Assembly (NCBI GenBank): GCA_031556275.1
Contig: JAVBTG010000033.1
Span: 1-11,437 of the forward strand
Length of the DNA stretch: 11,437 nt
Direction of reading: 5' to 3'
Origin: JAKPNF01 sp031556275
GTDB lineage: Bacteria > Verrucomicrobiota > Verrucomicrobiia > Opitutales > JAKPNF01
Shown: positions 1 through 6,948 of the stretch, piece by piece
Position numbering within the stretch: position 1 is the stretch's first letter
Layout of the letters: every line of letters starts with the position of its first letter
Notes under the pieces: generated by a model
Told to the model about the DNA's origin: nothing
What the model saw: only the letters and a program-made list of their open reading frames with translations
Databases searched by the model: none
Position numbers and translations under genes: made by a program

Positions 1-2
1 TC

Positions 3-386
3 GGCGCGGGCCGCACCAACGCGATCCCCGACCGCGTGACGGGTTACCCCACGCCCATGCTGGTGGGGTTGGAGCAAAAATTAAAACCCTACACGGCGAT
101 TTTGTTCCTCAAAAATGTCGGCACCAACGCCGCGCCTGTGTTCGCGCACCCCATCCCCTTCGCGCATGAAAAATCCCCCGCCCTGCAACCCGGCGGGGCG
201 CATGAAACCGGGGTGGCCGTGACGACGCTCGGCTCGGCCGACGGCAAAACCCTCAACCTCATTATCTGCGACGAGGGCGGGCGCGGCTACTTCCTGCCGC
301 ACAAGGATGTTTTTTTGATGAAAGACCCGCCGCATTTGAAGGTGGACAAAGACAAGCCGATTGTCATTGAGCGGTACATGCTTTGA
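3..386 (+). CDS. C-terminal part of an unrecognised protein (5' end outside window)
   Basis: The reading frame is open from the first complete codon at position 3 to a TGA at 384-386, giving the last 127 residues of a protein that starts upstream. A GTG at 36 could serve as a start, but the frame continues upstream without a stop, so a truncated longer gene is more likely. The visible part is a mixed sequence with many short hydrophobic, probably beta-strand, segments (for example TAILFLKNVG and LNLIICDEGG) and a Lys/Asp-rich stretch near the end (KVDKDKP). I see no transmembrane segment, signal peptide, metal-binding cluster or known catalytic motif. I do not recognise the family and assign no function. 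It converges on gpmI and ends 11 bp before the shared terminator hairpin. Codon use and base composition resemble the neighbours, which supports real coding. Confidence 0.7.
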   Translation, partial: GAGRTNAIPDRVTGYPTPMLVGLEQKLKPYTAILFLKNVGTNAAPVFAHPIPFAHEKSPALQPGGAHETGVAVTTLGSADGKTLNLIICDEGGRGYFLPHKDVFLMKDPPHLKVDKDKPIVIERYML

Positions 387-396
387 TTGAAAAAAC

Positions 397-432
397 AAAA
401 AAACGCGACTGCTTGTGCGGTCGCGTTTTTTT
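397..432. terminator. Bidirectional intrinsic terminator between convergent genes
   Basis: A perfect 13-bp inverted repeat pairs 397-409 (seven A then CGCGAC) with 420-432 (GTCGCG then seven T) around a 10-nt loop. Read on either strand it gives a GC stem (CGCGAC/GTCGCG) followed by a run of seven U, the form of a Rho-independent terminator. It starts 11 bp after the stop of the left partial gene and lies 53 bp past the minus-strand stop of gpmI, so it can end both transcripts. The 53 bp between the hairpin and gpmI hold nothing else that I can identify. Confidence 0.9.
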
Positions 433-485
433 ATGAATGCCCTATTGGGTTACTTCAGGGAGGGCACCCCGCCGATGATGAGGCT

Positions 486-2054
486 TTAGCCGGTCATCTC
501 CGCGGGCTTGCTCAGGCCGATCAAGTCGAGCAGCGTCGGGGCGCTGTCCGCCAAGCGGCCGCCCGAGCGCAGTTTCAGCCCCTGCATGTCCTTGCCAAAC
601 AGGATGACTTCCACGGCGTTGAGCGTGTGGCGCGTGTGGGGCCCGTTGGCCTCGGCGTCCCACATCTGCTCGGCGTTGCCGTGGTCGGCGGTGATCAAGG
701 CCGCCCCGCCCATTTTCTCGGTTGCCTCAAGCACCTTTTTGACGCCCGCGTCCACGGCCTCGATGGCCTTGACCGCCGCGTCCAAAGACCCCGTGTGGCC
801 CACCATGTCGGGGTTGGCGAAATTGACGATGACGACGCCGTAACGGCCGGAAAGAATGGCCTCCGCCGTGTCGTCCGCCACGCCCGCCGCGCTCATCTCG
901 GGCTTTTGGTCGTAGGTGGCGACTTCCTTGGGGCTGGGAATGAGCTTGCGTTCTTCCAAGTCAAAGGGCTTTTCGCGGTAGTCGTTGAAGAAGAAGGTGA
1001 CGTGCGCGAATTTTTCCGTCTCGGCGCAGCGGAACTGCTTGATGCCCTGCTCGGCCAGATAGGCCCCGAGGATGTTGACCATGGGGGCCGGCTTGTCAAA
1101 CAGCACGTTCGGGCAAAGGCCCGCCTGATAGTTCGTCATCGTGGCGAAGAACAAGTCGAGCTTGGGGCCACGCTCAAAGCCCTTGAAATCGTCGTCGATG
1201 AACGCGCGCGTGATCTCGCGCGGACGGTCGCCGCGGAAATTGAAGAAGACCATGGCGTCGCCGTTGCCTACCACGGCGACGGGTTTGCCGTCTTTGCCCA
1301 GAATCTGGGTCGGCACGATGAACTCGTCGCCCACGCGGGAGGCGTCGAGCGGATGATCGTAGTAATACTGCACCGCCTGTTCGGCGATCTCGGACGTGCG
1401 CTCGACGCGGCGGCCCGTCAGGCAGTCGTACGCCTTTTGCACGCGGTCCCAGCGCTGGTCGCGATCCATGGCCCAGAAGCGGCCGGTGACGGTCGCCACT
1501 TTGCCCAGCCCGATTTTGGCGCACTCGGCCTCCAGCTGCTGGATGAAGCCCAAGCCGCTCGTGGGCGGGCTGTCGCGCCCGTCCATGAAGGCGTGGACGT
1601 AGGCTTCCTTTACCCCCGCTTTTTTGGCGAGGCGCAAAAGTCCGTAAAGGTGCTCGAGCATCGAGTGCACCCCGGCGTCGGACACAAGGCCCATCAGGTG
1701 CAGCTTGCCTCCCCCTTTGGTCGTGCGGGTGAAAACGGTCTTGAGCACGTTGCTCTCGGCGATGGAGCCGGTGGCGAAGCCCTTGTCGATGCGGACGAGC
1801 TCCTGATCGACGATGCGGCCCGCCCCGATGTTCTGGTGGCCGACCTCGCTGTTGCCCATCACGCCTTCGGGCAGGCCGACGTCGAGCCCGCAGGCCGCTA
1901 TTTCCGTGCGGGGCCACTTGGCGGAAAGCTCGTTGCTGAAGGGGAGCCGCGCCTGTTTCATGGCGTTGGTGGCGTCCTCACGGGCGTTGTTGTTGACTCC
2001 CCAGCCGTCTCGGATCACGAGGACGACGGGTTTGCGCTGTACGGGTTTGCTCAT
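486..2054 (-). CDS. gpmI: 2,3-bisphosphoglycerate-independent phosphoglycerate mutase
   Basis: This cytosolic enzyme interconverts 3- and 2-phosphoglycerate in glycolysis and gluconeogenesis through a phosphoserine intermediate, using two divalent metal ions. The 522 residues match the usual family length. N-terminal DGWG (D16) and GNSEVGH (catalytic Ser69) supply metal and phosphoserine positions. The inserted transferase domain shows DGRDSPP, AMDRDQRWDRV and FFNFRGDR. The C-terminal phosphatase half has NPDMVGH (D416, H420), ADHGNAE (D457, H458) and a HTRHT segment (H476). All expected metal ligands are present. The FRGDR segment has Gly where many homologues have Pro. I chose the ATG at 2054. 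An in-frame TTG at 2069 adds only five residues (MTFKF) and falls inside the candidate -10 box. The start has no Shine-Dalgarno sequence. The gene is monocistronic, divergent from ileS and convergent with the partial gene to its left. Confidence 0.96.
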   Translation of the reverse strand: MSKPVQRKPVVLVIRDGWGVNNNAREDATNAMKQARLPFSNELSAKWPRTEIAACGLDVGLPEGVMGNSEVGHQNIGAGRIVDQELVRIDKGFATGSIAESNVLKTVFTRTTKGGGKLHLMGLVSDAGVHSMLEHLYGLLRLAKKAGVKEAYVHAFMDGRDSPPTSGLGFIQQLEAECAKIGLGKVATVTGRFWAMDRDQRWDRVQKAYDCLTGRRVERTSEIAEQAVQYYYDHPLDASRVGDEFIVPTQILGKDGKPVAVVGNGDAMVFFNFRGDRPREITRAFIDDDFKGFERGPKLDLFFATMTNYQAGLCPNVLFDKPAPMVNILGAYLAEQGIKQFRCAETEKFAHVTFFFNDYREKPFDLEERKLIPSPKEVATYDQKPEMSAAGVADDTAEAILSGRYGVVIVNFANPDMVGHTGSLDAAVKAIEAVDAGVKKVLEATEKMGGAALITADHGNAEQMWDAEANGPHTRHTLNAVEVILFGKDMQGLKLRSGGRLADSAPTLLDLIGLSKPAEMTG

Positions 2055-2068
2055 AAATTTGAAGGTCA

Positions 2069-2098
2069 ATCATACCGCCAAGGTTGGCGATTCAACAA
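2069..2098 (-). promoter_or_regulatory. Candidate sigma-70-type promoter of gpmI
   Basis: On the minus strand a TATGAT box (2069-2074) matches the -10 consensus at five of six positions. Upstream there is either TTGAAT (2090-2095, 15-bp spacer) or TTGTTG (2093-2098, 18-bp spacer) as a -35. The predicted transcription start near 2062 leaves only about eight nucleotides before the gpmI ATG at 2054. The mRNA would therefore be almost leaderless, in keeping with the absent Shine-Dalgarno. The boxes were chosen by eye and the -35 is weak. Confidence 0.45.
2076..2089. promoter_or_regulatory. Palindrome in the gpmI promoter spacer, possible operator
   Basis: CGCCAA-GG-TTGGCG is a dyad with perfect 6-bp arms and a 2-nt centre. 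It fills almost exactly the gap between the candidate -10 (2069-2074) and -35 (2090-2095) of gpmI, where a bound repressor would block RNA polymerase. It sits before the likely transcription start of gpmI and is followed by no T run, so it is not a terminator. The regulator, if any, cannot be named from the sequence. Chance occurrence in GC-rich DNA is possible. Confidence 0.35.
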
Positions 2099-2138
2099 GC
2101 GAAATTGTGCGGCGTGTCGGCGGGTGTTTTTTCCTCCC

Positions 2139-2166
2139 TTGACTTAACGGGGGAATGCGTCAGAAT
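2139..2166 (+). promoter_or_regulatory. Candidate sigma-70-type promoter of the ileS cluster
   Basis: TTGACT (2139-2144, five of six matches to the -35 consensus) is followed after 16 bp by CAGAAT (2161-2166, four of six matches to the -10). The surrounding 2125-2220 stretch is locally AT-rich compared with the coding sequence around it. The predicted transcription start near 2173 gives a leader of roughly 60 nt before the ileS ATG at 2232. The call was made by eye. Confidence 0.4.
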
Positions 2167-2187
2167 TTTTCACCTTATATGCGCCTC

Positions 2188-2218
2188 TTTTTTTCGCGGC
2201 GTCTTGTCGCGAGGAAAA
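2188..2218 (+). promoter_or_regulatory. Leader hairpin in front of ileS overlapping its only SD-like motif
   Basis: In the transcript 2188-2198 (TTTTTTTCGCG) can pair with 2208-2218 (CGCGAGGAAAA), including two G-U pairs, around a 9-nt loop. The right arm contains GAGGA (2211-2215), the only purine-rich Shine-Dalgarno-like stretch ahead of any gene here. It lies 16 nt before the ATG, which is farther than usual. The hairpin has a short GC core and no T run after it, so it is not an ordinary terminator. It could mask ribosome access to ileS, but that role is inference. Confidence 0.35.
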
Positions 2219-2231
2219 AAGCCCGATTGCC

Positions 2232-5045
2232 ATGGAATTGAAAGACACTATTTTGTTGCCGAAAACCGCATTTGCGATGCGGGCCAACCTCGTCGTGCGC
2301 GAGCCCGAACGCCTCGCGCACTGGGAGAAGACCGACCTGTACGGCCGCATCCAGAAAAAGCGCGCGGGCGCGCCCTCCTTCGTTTTGCATGACGGCCCCC
2401 CCTTCACCAACGGCGACGTCCATATCGGCACGGCGTTGAACAAGCTGCTCAAGGACATGGTGCTGCGCGCGCAGTCCATGAAAGGCTTTGCCACACCCTA
2501 CGTCCCCGGTTGGGACTGCCACGGGTTGCCCATCGAGCACAAGGTGTCCAAGCTGCTGCGCGAAAAGCACGAAACGCTCGACACCGCCGCCCTGCGAAAG
2601 GCATGCGCCGATTTTTCCGAAAGCTATATCGAGAAACAGCGCAAGCAGTTCAAGCGCCTCGGCGTTTTGGCCGACTGGGCCAACGAGTACAAGACGAAAG
2701 ACCCCGCCTACGAGGCCGTCATTTTGCGCACGTTCGCCGCGTTTGTGGAAAAGGGACTGGTGTATCGCAGCAAGAAGCCCGTCTATTGGTCGATCCCCTG
2801 CGAAACCGCGCTGGCCGAGGCGGAGATCGAGTACAAAGACCATACCTCCCCCTCCATTTGGGTGAAATTCCCCGTGCCCGCCGATCAGGCCGTCCAAAAG
2901 GGGCTGCCGACGGACAAGCCGCTGTTCGTCGTCATTTGGACGACCACCCCTTGGACGCTGCCCGCCAACATGGCGGTCGCCGTGCACCCGCAGGCCGTCT
3001 ATGAAGTGATCGACGCGCCGACCGAGCGCTACCTTGTCGCCCGCCAACTCGGCGAGGACGTGCGCACGCATGCGGGATTGCCCGCCGAAACGCCGTCCGT
3101 CGCCCAGAAAACAGGCGCGGAATTGGAGGGCTTGGGCGCGCGCCATCCGTTTATCGACCGCGTCAGCCCCGTCGTGCTGGCGGACTATGTGACGATGGAT
3201 TCCGGCACCGGCGCCGTCCACACCGCCCCGGGCCACGGCCCCGACGACTATCTGACGGGGCTGCGTTACAAAATCGACATTTACTGCCCACTCGACGACA
3301 AGGGCCGCTATGTGGACGACGGGAAGATGCCCGCCGAGCTGGTCGGCGTTTCCGTTTTAGAGACCAACGGCAAGTGCCCGGCCAACGAAAAAGTGCTGGA
3401 GATCATGAAGGCGCGCGGGGCGTTGCTGGCGCTGGAATCGCTTTCCCACCAGTATCCCTATTGCTGGCGGTCGAAAACCCCCGTCATTTTCCGCGCGATG
3501 GACCAGTGGTTCGTCTCGCTCGACAAGGACGGCCTGCGCGAAAAGGCGCTCGGCGCCATCGGCGGGGTGAAATGGATCCCCGCCTACGGTGAAAAGCGCA
3601 TCCGCGGCTCCGTCGAGGCGCGGCCCGACTGGTGCATCTCGCGCCAGCGCGCGTGGGGGATGCCGATCCCCGCGTTTTACACGCAAGACGGCGAGGCGTT
3701 TATCGACGCCGACGTCATCCGCCAAGTGGCCGACCGTGTGGAGAAGGAAGGCACGCAGTTCTGGTTTGAGGAAGAGGCCCCCTCGATTCTTAGCGGCATG
3801 AAGCTCCCACAGGGCTGGGACGCCGCCGCGCTGCGCCGCGGGACGGACACGCTCGACGTGTGGATCGACTCGGGCTGCTCGCACCGCGCCGTGCTGCAAG
3901 GCTCGCGCCCGGGATTGCCCCTGCACTGGCCGGCCGACATCTATTTGGAAGGCAGCGACCAGCACCGCGGCTGGTTCCAGTCGTCTTTGTGGACGGCCAT
4001 GATCGCCGACGGGGCCGCCCCCTACAAGACGGTCGTCACCCACGGGTTCATCGTCGACGAGCAAAAACGCAAGATTTCCAAGAGCGACGGCAAACCGCAG
4101 ACGGCCGACAGCTATGTCGCCACCTACGGGGCCGACGTCATCCGCCTGTGGCTGGCCTCCGAGGACTTCCGCAGCGACATCACGCTTTCGGACACGATCC
4201 TCAACCACGTGGTGAACACCTACCGCACGGTGCGCAACACGTTCATGTATTTGCTGGGCAACCTCGCCGACTTCGACGCAGGCAAAAACGCCGTCCCCTT
4301 CGAGAAAATGGACGCGCTCGACCGCTGGGCGCTGCATCAGCTCGGCGCGCTTATCGAGGAGGTGACGGCCGACACGGATGCGCTCGAATTCCACCGCGCC
4401 GTCCAAAAGCTTGAAAACTTCTGCGGCGTGACGCTCTCGCGCGTGTACCACGACATTCTAAAAGACCGCCTCTACACGCTCGGGACGGACGATCCCCTGC
4501 GCCGCAGCGCGCAGACCGCGATGCGCGAGATTCTGCACGCGCTGTTGCGGCTGTTCGCGCCGTTTTTGCCCGTCACGACCGACGAGGCCTATGCCCACGC
4601 CGTCGCGGGGAAGGACTATCTCGAGGACGACAGCATCCACCTGCAGGACTGGCCCGCGCCCGGAGCGCAGTGGCGCGACGGCGCGCTCGCCGCGGAGTTC
4701 GACGCCCTGCTCAAGGTCCGCTCGCTCGCCAACGAGCAGCTCGAGGCCCTGCGCAAGGAAAAGAAAATCGGCAAGGCACTTGAGGCGAAAGTCGCTGTCT
4801 ATGTCCCCGCGGGCGACCCTGCGCTGCCCGTGCTGGAAAAATATTCGGCGAAGCTGCCAGAACTATTTATTGTCTCGGACGCCAAAATCGTCCAAGATTC
4901 CGGCTCCAAGGAAATCCGCGTGGAGGCGTCCCCCGCCGAGGGGGTGCGTTGCCCGCGGTGCTGGCGCGTGGTTCCCGCGCTGGAGAGCTCCCCGCACGCG
5001 GACGTCTGTCCGCGCTGCGCCGGGGCCCTCCGCCCGGCCTCCTGA
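2232..5045 (+). CDS. ileS: Isoleucyl-tRNA synthetase (class I)
   Basis: The enzyme charges tRNA-Ile with isoleucine in the cytosol and hydrolyses mischarged valine. It has 937 residues, the usual size for the bacterial (type 1) enzyme. In order: the HIGH-type signature in PPFTNGDVHIGT (HIGT at 64-67); WDCHGLPIEHK; the CP1 editing domain with TTTPWTLP and GHGPDDY; DWCISRQRAWGMP; GSDQHRGWFQ; the KMSKS-type loop as KISKS (614-618); the anticodon-binding helical domain; and a C-terminal zinc finger with Cys907, Cys910, Cys926 and Cys929. Two signature variants are present: Thr in place of the last His of HIGH, and Ile for Met in KMSKS, followed by DGK rather than LGN. HIGT also occurs in other bacterial IleRS sequences as I recall. 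The ATG at 2232 gives the expected N-terminus. It is the first gene of a plus-strand cluster and is followed after 30 bp by the DksA-like gene. Confidence 0.97.
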   Translation: MELKDTILLPKTAFAMRANLVVREPERLAHWEKTDLYGRIQKKRAGAPSFVLHDGPPFTNGDVHIGTALNKLLKDMVLRAQSMKGFATPYVPGWDCHGLPIEHKVSKLLREKHETLDTAALRKACADFSESYIEKQRKQFKRLGVLADWANEYKTKDPAYEAVILRTFAAFVEKGLVYRSKKPVYWSIPCETALAEAEIEYKDHTSPSIWVKFPVPADQAVQKGLPTDKPLFVVIWTTTPWTLPANMAVAVHPQAVYEVIDAPTERYLVARQLGEDVRTHAGLPAETPSVAQKTGAELEGLGARHPFIDRVSPVVLADYVTMDSGTGAVHTAPGHGPDDYLTGLRYKIDIYCPLDDKGRYVDDGKMPAELVGVSVLETNGKCPANEKVLEIMKARGALLALESLSHQYPYCWRSKTPVIFRAMDQWFVSLDKDGLREKALGAIGGVKWIPAYGEKRIRGSVEARPDWCISRQRAWGMPIPAFYTQDGEAFIDADVIRQVADRVEKEGTQFWFEEEAPSILSGMKLPQGWDAAALRRGTDTLDVWIDSGCSHRAVLQGSRPGLPLHWPADIYLEGSDQHRGWFQSSLWTAMIADGAAPYKTVVTHGFIVDEQKRKISKSDGKPQTADSYVATYGADVIRLWLASEDFRSDITLSDTILNHVVNTYRTVRNTFMYLLGNLADFDAGKNAVPFEKMDALDRWALHQLGALIEEVTADTDALEFHRAVQKLENFCGVTLSRVYHDILKDRLYTLGTDDPLRRSAQTAMREILHALLRLFAPFLPVTTDEAYAHAVAGKDYLEDDSIHLQDWPAPGAQWRDGALAAEFDALLKVRSLANEQLEALRKEKKIGKALEAKVAVYVPAGDPALPVLEKYSAKLPELFIVSDAKIVQDSGSKEIRVEASPAEGVRCPRCWRVVPALESSPHADVCPRCAGALRPAS

Positions 5046-5075
5046 TTGGTATCCATTTTTTTAATACACCCAAGC

Positions 5076-5615
5076 ATGAAGAAGCCCGCAAAAAAGGCCA
5101 CGCGCCCGCCCGCCCGCAAGCCCGCCCCCGGCAAACCGGCAAAAAAAGGCGCTCCCACCAAAAAAACGGCCAAGGTCGCGCCCGCCAAAAAGGCGGCGAG
5201 GCCCGCGCCCAAGCCCGCGAAGAAAACCGCGGGCAAGGCGGCCGTGAAACGACCCTCTTCCATGCCCAAGCCCGTGAAAAAGATTTTGCCCAAAAAGCCG
5301 GTCAAAAAGACCGCGCCGAAGGCTCCCGTCAAAAAACAGTCCAAACCGGCAAAGCCCGCCAAGGCGGCGCCCAAAAAGCAGCCGACGCAGGTTGCTCCCA
5401 TGAAAAAGACGGCGGTTTCTGCCAAGAAGCCGGTGAAGCAGGCCCCCGCCAAAAAGGCCGTCAAGCCCACGCCCGCACCCGCAAAAAAAACCGCGAAAAA
5501 GGTCGCGGCCACGGCCAAAACTGCGCCTGCCAAAGCCGCTCCGATTCCGGCCCCTAATGCGCCGGAAAAGCCCACGCCCGCCGCCAAGGCGGACGCCCCC
5601 AAGGCCGTCAGCTCG
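5076..5615 (+). repeat. Lys/Ala/Pro-coding low-complexity tract
   Basis: This stretch encodes irregular tandem units of the PAKKA/PVKKT type, with C-rich runs (CCCGCC, GCCCGC) alternating with A runs (AAAAAGG). Runs of seven or eight A occur at 5141-5147, 5160-5166 and 5483-5490. The repeats are degenerate at DNA level, so this is a coding low-complexity region and not a clean tandem repeat. Its skew leaves long open frames on the opposite strand and in other frames, which I do not take as genes. Confidence 0.75.
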
Positions 5616-6350
5616 GCGCTCAAGGGCAAATTGATGGAGCTGCAAAAGCGCACCGCGCTCAAACGCTCCCGCGCCCCCATGTTCTCCTTCGACGACGCGG
5701 CCGAAGTGCTGGGCGCGCGCAAGGGTTCGCTCAAAATTTTCAAGACCCTAGAGACGGATTCCGTCAAAAAGGTCCAGAAAAAGCAGGATTTCCTGCCCAA
5801 GGTCAAGCAGCGCTCTGTCGGCGCGGCCTCGCTTGACGATATTTTGGGCGGCATGCCGACCAAGGGGATCGTGCGCAAAGACCCGAATCCCGAGGATGTC
5901 CCGCAAAAATTCCGCCGCAACTACAAGTTGCTGCTCGACATGCGCAAGCGCGTGAGCGAGGGGCTGGACGTGCGCACCAAGGACACGCTCAAGCGCTCGA
6001 CCAAGGAAGACTCGGGAGACTTGGCCTCGTACAGCAGCGACTCGGGCACCGACACGTTTGACCGCGATTTCGCGCTGAATCTGGTTTCCAGCGAGCAGGA
6101 CTTGCTCTTTGAGATCGACCAGGCCATCAAGCGCTTGGGCGACGGCAGCTACGGTATCTGCGAGATCAACGGCAAGCCGATCCCCGCGGACCGCCTGCTG
6201 GCCATCCCCTTCACCCGCTATTCGCTGGAGGGGCAAAAGGAACTGGAGGGAACCGGCAAGGTGCGCAAGACCTACATCGAGCCGCCCACCAATTTGACCG
6301 AAACCAGCGAGGAGGACACCCCCTCCTTCGCGGACGACGACGACGAATAA
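5076..6350 (+). CDS. DksA/TraR (YteA-like) family protein with a histone-H1-like basic N-terminal tail
   Basis: The protein has 424 residues in two unlike parts. Residues 1 to about 180 are almost only Lys, Ala and Pro, with repeated PAKKA/PVKKT-like units as in histone H1 tails, and are probably disordered and nucleic-acid-binding. Residues about 270-395 resemble the TraR/DksA family of RNA-polymerase secondary-channel regulators: a helical segment, then DLASYSSDSGTDTFDRDFAL, then GDGSYGICEINGKPIPADRL and LAIPFTRY. In the family this last part is a four-Cys zinc finger. Here only Cys362 remains; the other positions appear as Asn365, Ser383 and Gly386, so zinc binding is doubtful. The tail is acidic (ADDDDE). 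The ATG at 5076 was chosen over an in-frame upstream GTG (5049) because it begins the basic tail; there is no Shine-Dalgarno. It lies between ileS (30 bp) and lspA (19 bp), probably in one operon. Control of transcription is inferred from the family only. Confidence 0.85.
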   Translation: MKKPAKKATRPPARKPAPGKPAKKGAPTKKTAKVAPAKKAARPAPKPAKKTAGKAAVKRPSSMPKPVKKILPKKPVKKTAPKAPVKKQSKPAKPAKAAPKKQPTQVAPMKKTAVSAKKPVKQAPAKKAVKPTPAPAKKTAKKVAATAKTAPAKAAPIPAPNAPEKPTPAAKADAPKAVSSALKGKLMELQKRTALKRSRAPMFSFDDAAEVLGARKGSLKIFKTLETDSVKKVQKKQDFLPKVKQRSVGAASLDDILGGMPTKGIVRKDPNPEDVPQKFRRNYKLLLDMRKRVSEGLDVRTKDTLKRSTKEDSGDLASYSSDSGTDTFDRDFALNLVSSEQDLLFEIDQAIKRLGDGSYGICEINGKPIPADRLLAIPFTRYSLEGQKELEGTGKVRKTYIEPPTNLTETSEEDTPSFADDDDE

Positions 6351-6369
6351 GCCGCGGGCGACCGCCCTC

Positions 6370-6888
6370 ATGCGCCGTTTTCTCCATGGTCTTGGCACGC
6401 ACCGCTGGCTATTTATCATAGCGGGGCTGGTGTTCGTGCTGGACCAGCTGAGCAAAAGTTGGATCGCCCGCAACCTGCCGACGGACGCCTATTACGGCAG
6501 CCCGGACGCGTTGTGCGTGATTCCCGAGTGGTTCTACGTCGTCCACGTCTATAATCCGGGGGCGGCGTGGGGCATGTTTTCGGGGTACGCGATGATATTG
6601 GCACTCTTGGGGGTCGTGGCGATCGGGCTGGTCTTCTTCTTTCGGCGGCAGCTGGAGCTGCACCGCCCCTATGTGCAGGGGATTTTCGGGCTGATGTGCG
6701 GGGGGATTTTGGGCAACTTGGTCGATCGCTTTCATTACGGACAGGTGCTGGATTTCATTTTGGTCATCCTGCCCGGCGGCTATCATTGGCCCGCCTTCAA
6801 CGTGGCGGACATCGCGATCACGACATCCGTCACGCTTTACTGCCTGATCGCGCTGGCGCAGGGGTTTTCGAAGAAAAGCGAGTCTTAG
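6370..6888 (+). CDS. lspA: Lipoprotein signal peptidase (signal peptidase II)
   Basis: This inner-membrane aspartyl protease cleaves the signal peptide of prolipoproteins after the cysteine has been lipidated. It has 172 residues, a normal length, with four hydrophobic segments at about 14-33, 73-91, 104-117 and 143-165. The conserved family boxes are present: VLDQLSK (Asp25), NPGAAWGMFSG (62-72), GNLVDR (115-120), then the catalytic aspartates in VLDFI (Asp128) and FNVADIAI (Asp147). The ATG at 6370 gives the short basic N-terminus (MRRF) expected of the family. It starts 19 bp after the DksA-like gene and has no Shine-Dalgarno, which suggests co-transcription with ileS. The C-terminus ends in a short charged cytoplasmic tail. 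Confidence 0.96.
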   Translation: MRRFLHGLGTHRWLFIIAGLVFVLDQLSKSWIARNLPTDAYYGSPDALCVIPEWFYVVHVYNPGAAWGMFSGYAMILALLGVVAIGLVFFFRRQLELHRPYVQGIFGLMCGGILGNLVDRFHYGQVLDFILVILPGGYHWPAFNVADIAITTSVTLYCLIALAQGFSKKSES

Positions 6889-6918
6889 CGTGTGTTTGGT
6901 GGTTTTTTGAGCAACTTT

Positions 6919-6948
6919 TTGCGCACGCGGCGGTTTGTCTTTTATACC
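6919..6948 (+). promoter_or_regulatory. Possible promoter of the DUF1549/DUF1501 cassette
   Basis: The 68-bp gap after lspA is T-rich. TTGCGC (6919-6924) and TATACC (6943-6948) are 18 bp apart, each matching the consensus box at four of six positions. The implied transcription start falls at or within a few nucleotides of the ATG at 6957, so the message would be leaderless. I see no convincing terminator after lspA, so read-through from the ileS cluster is the alternative. The call is weak. Confidence 0.25.

Noticed and set aside
439..466. Short inverted repeat GCCCT ... AGGGC after gpmI.
   Set aside because: Five-bp arms with a wide loop and no U run; the hairpin at 397-432 is the evident terminator.
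387..2147. A 586-codon open frame on the plus strand covering all of gpmI in antisense.
   Set aside because: The minus-strand product is an unmistakable full-length iPGM. In GC-rich DNA the frame opposite a biased gene is often free of stops, and the antisense protein has His/Val/Gly/Arg-rich composition without domains.
2167..2231. T-box riboswitch or attenuator before ileS.
   Set aside because: The leader is only about 60 nt, with no T-box sequence, specifier loop or terminator with a U run.
2175..4451. Long minus-strand open frames (2175-3236 and 3357-4451) opposite ileS.
   Set aside because: They are shadows of the ileS codon pattern. Their composition (Arg/His/Gly/Val-rich) and lack of motifs do not fit real proteins.
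4799..5920. A minus-strand frame with a long Phe/Gly/Ala/Leu-rich stretch that looks like membrane segments.
   Set aside because: It is the antisense reading of the Lys/Ala/Pro repeats: AAG/AAA codons become CTT/TTT and GCC becomes GGC. The plus-strand frame continues into a recognisable DksA-like domain.
6888..6928. Inverted repeat after lspA (GCGTGTG with CGCACGC) as a terminator.
   Set aside because: The stem is seven pairs with one G-U, the loop is 27 nt and no U run follows directly.
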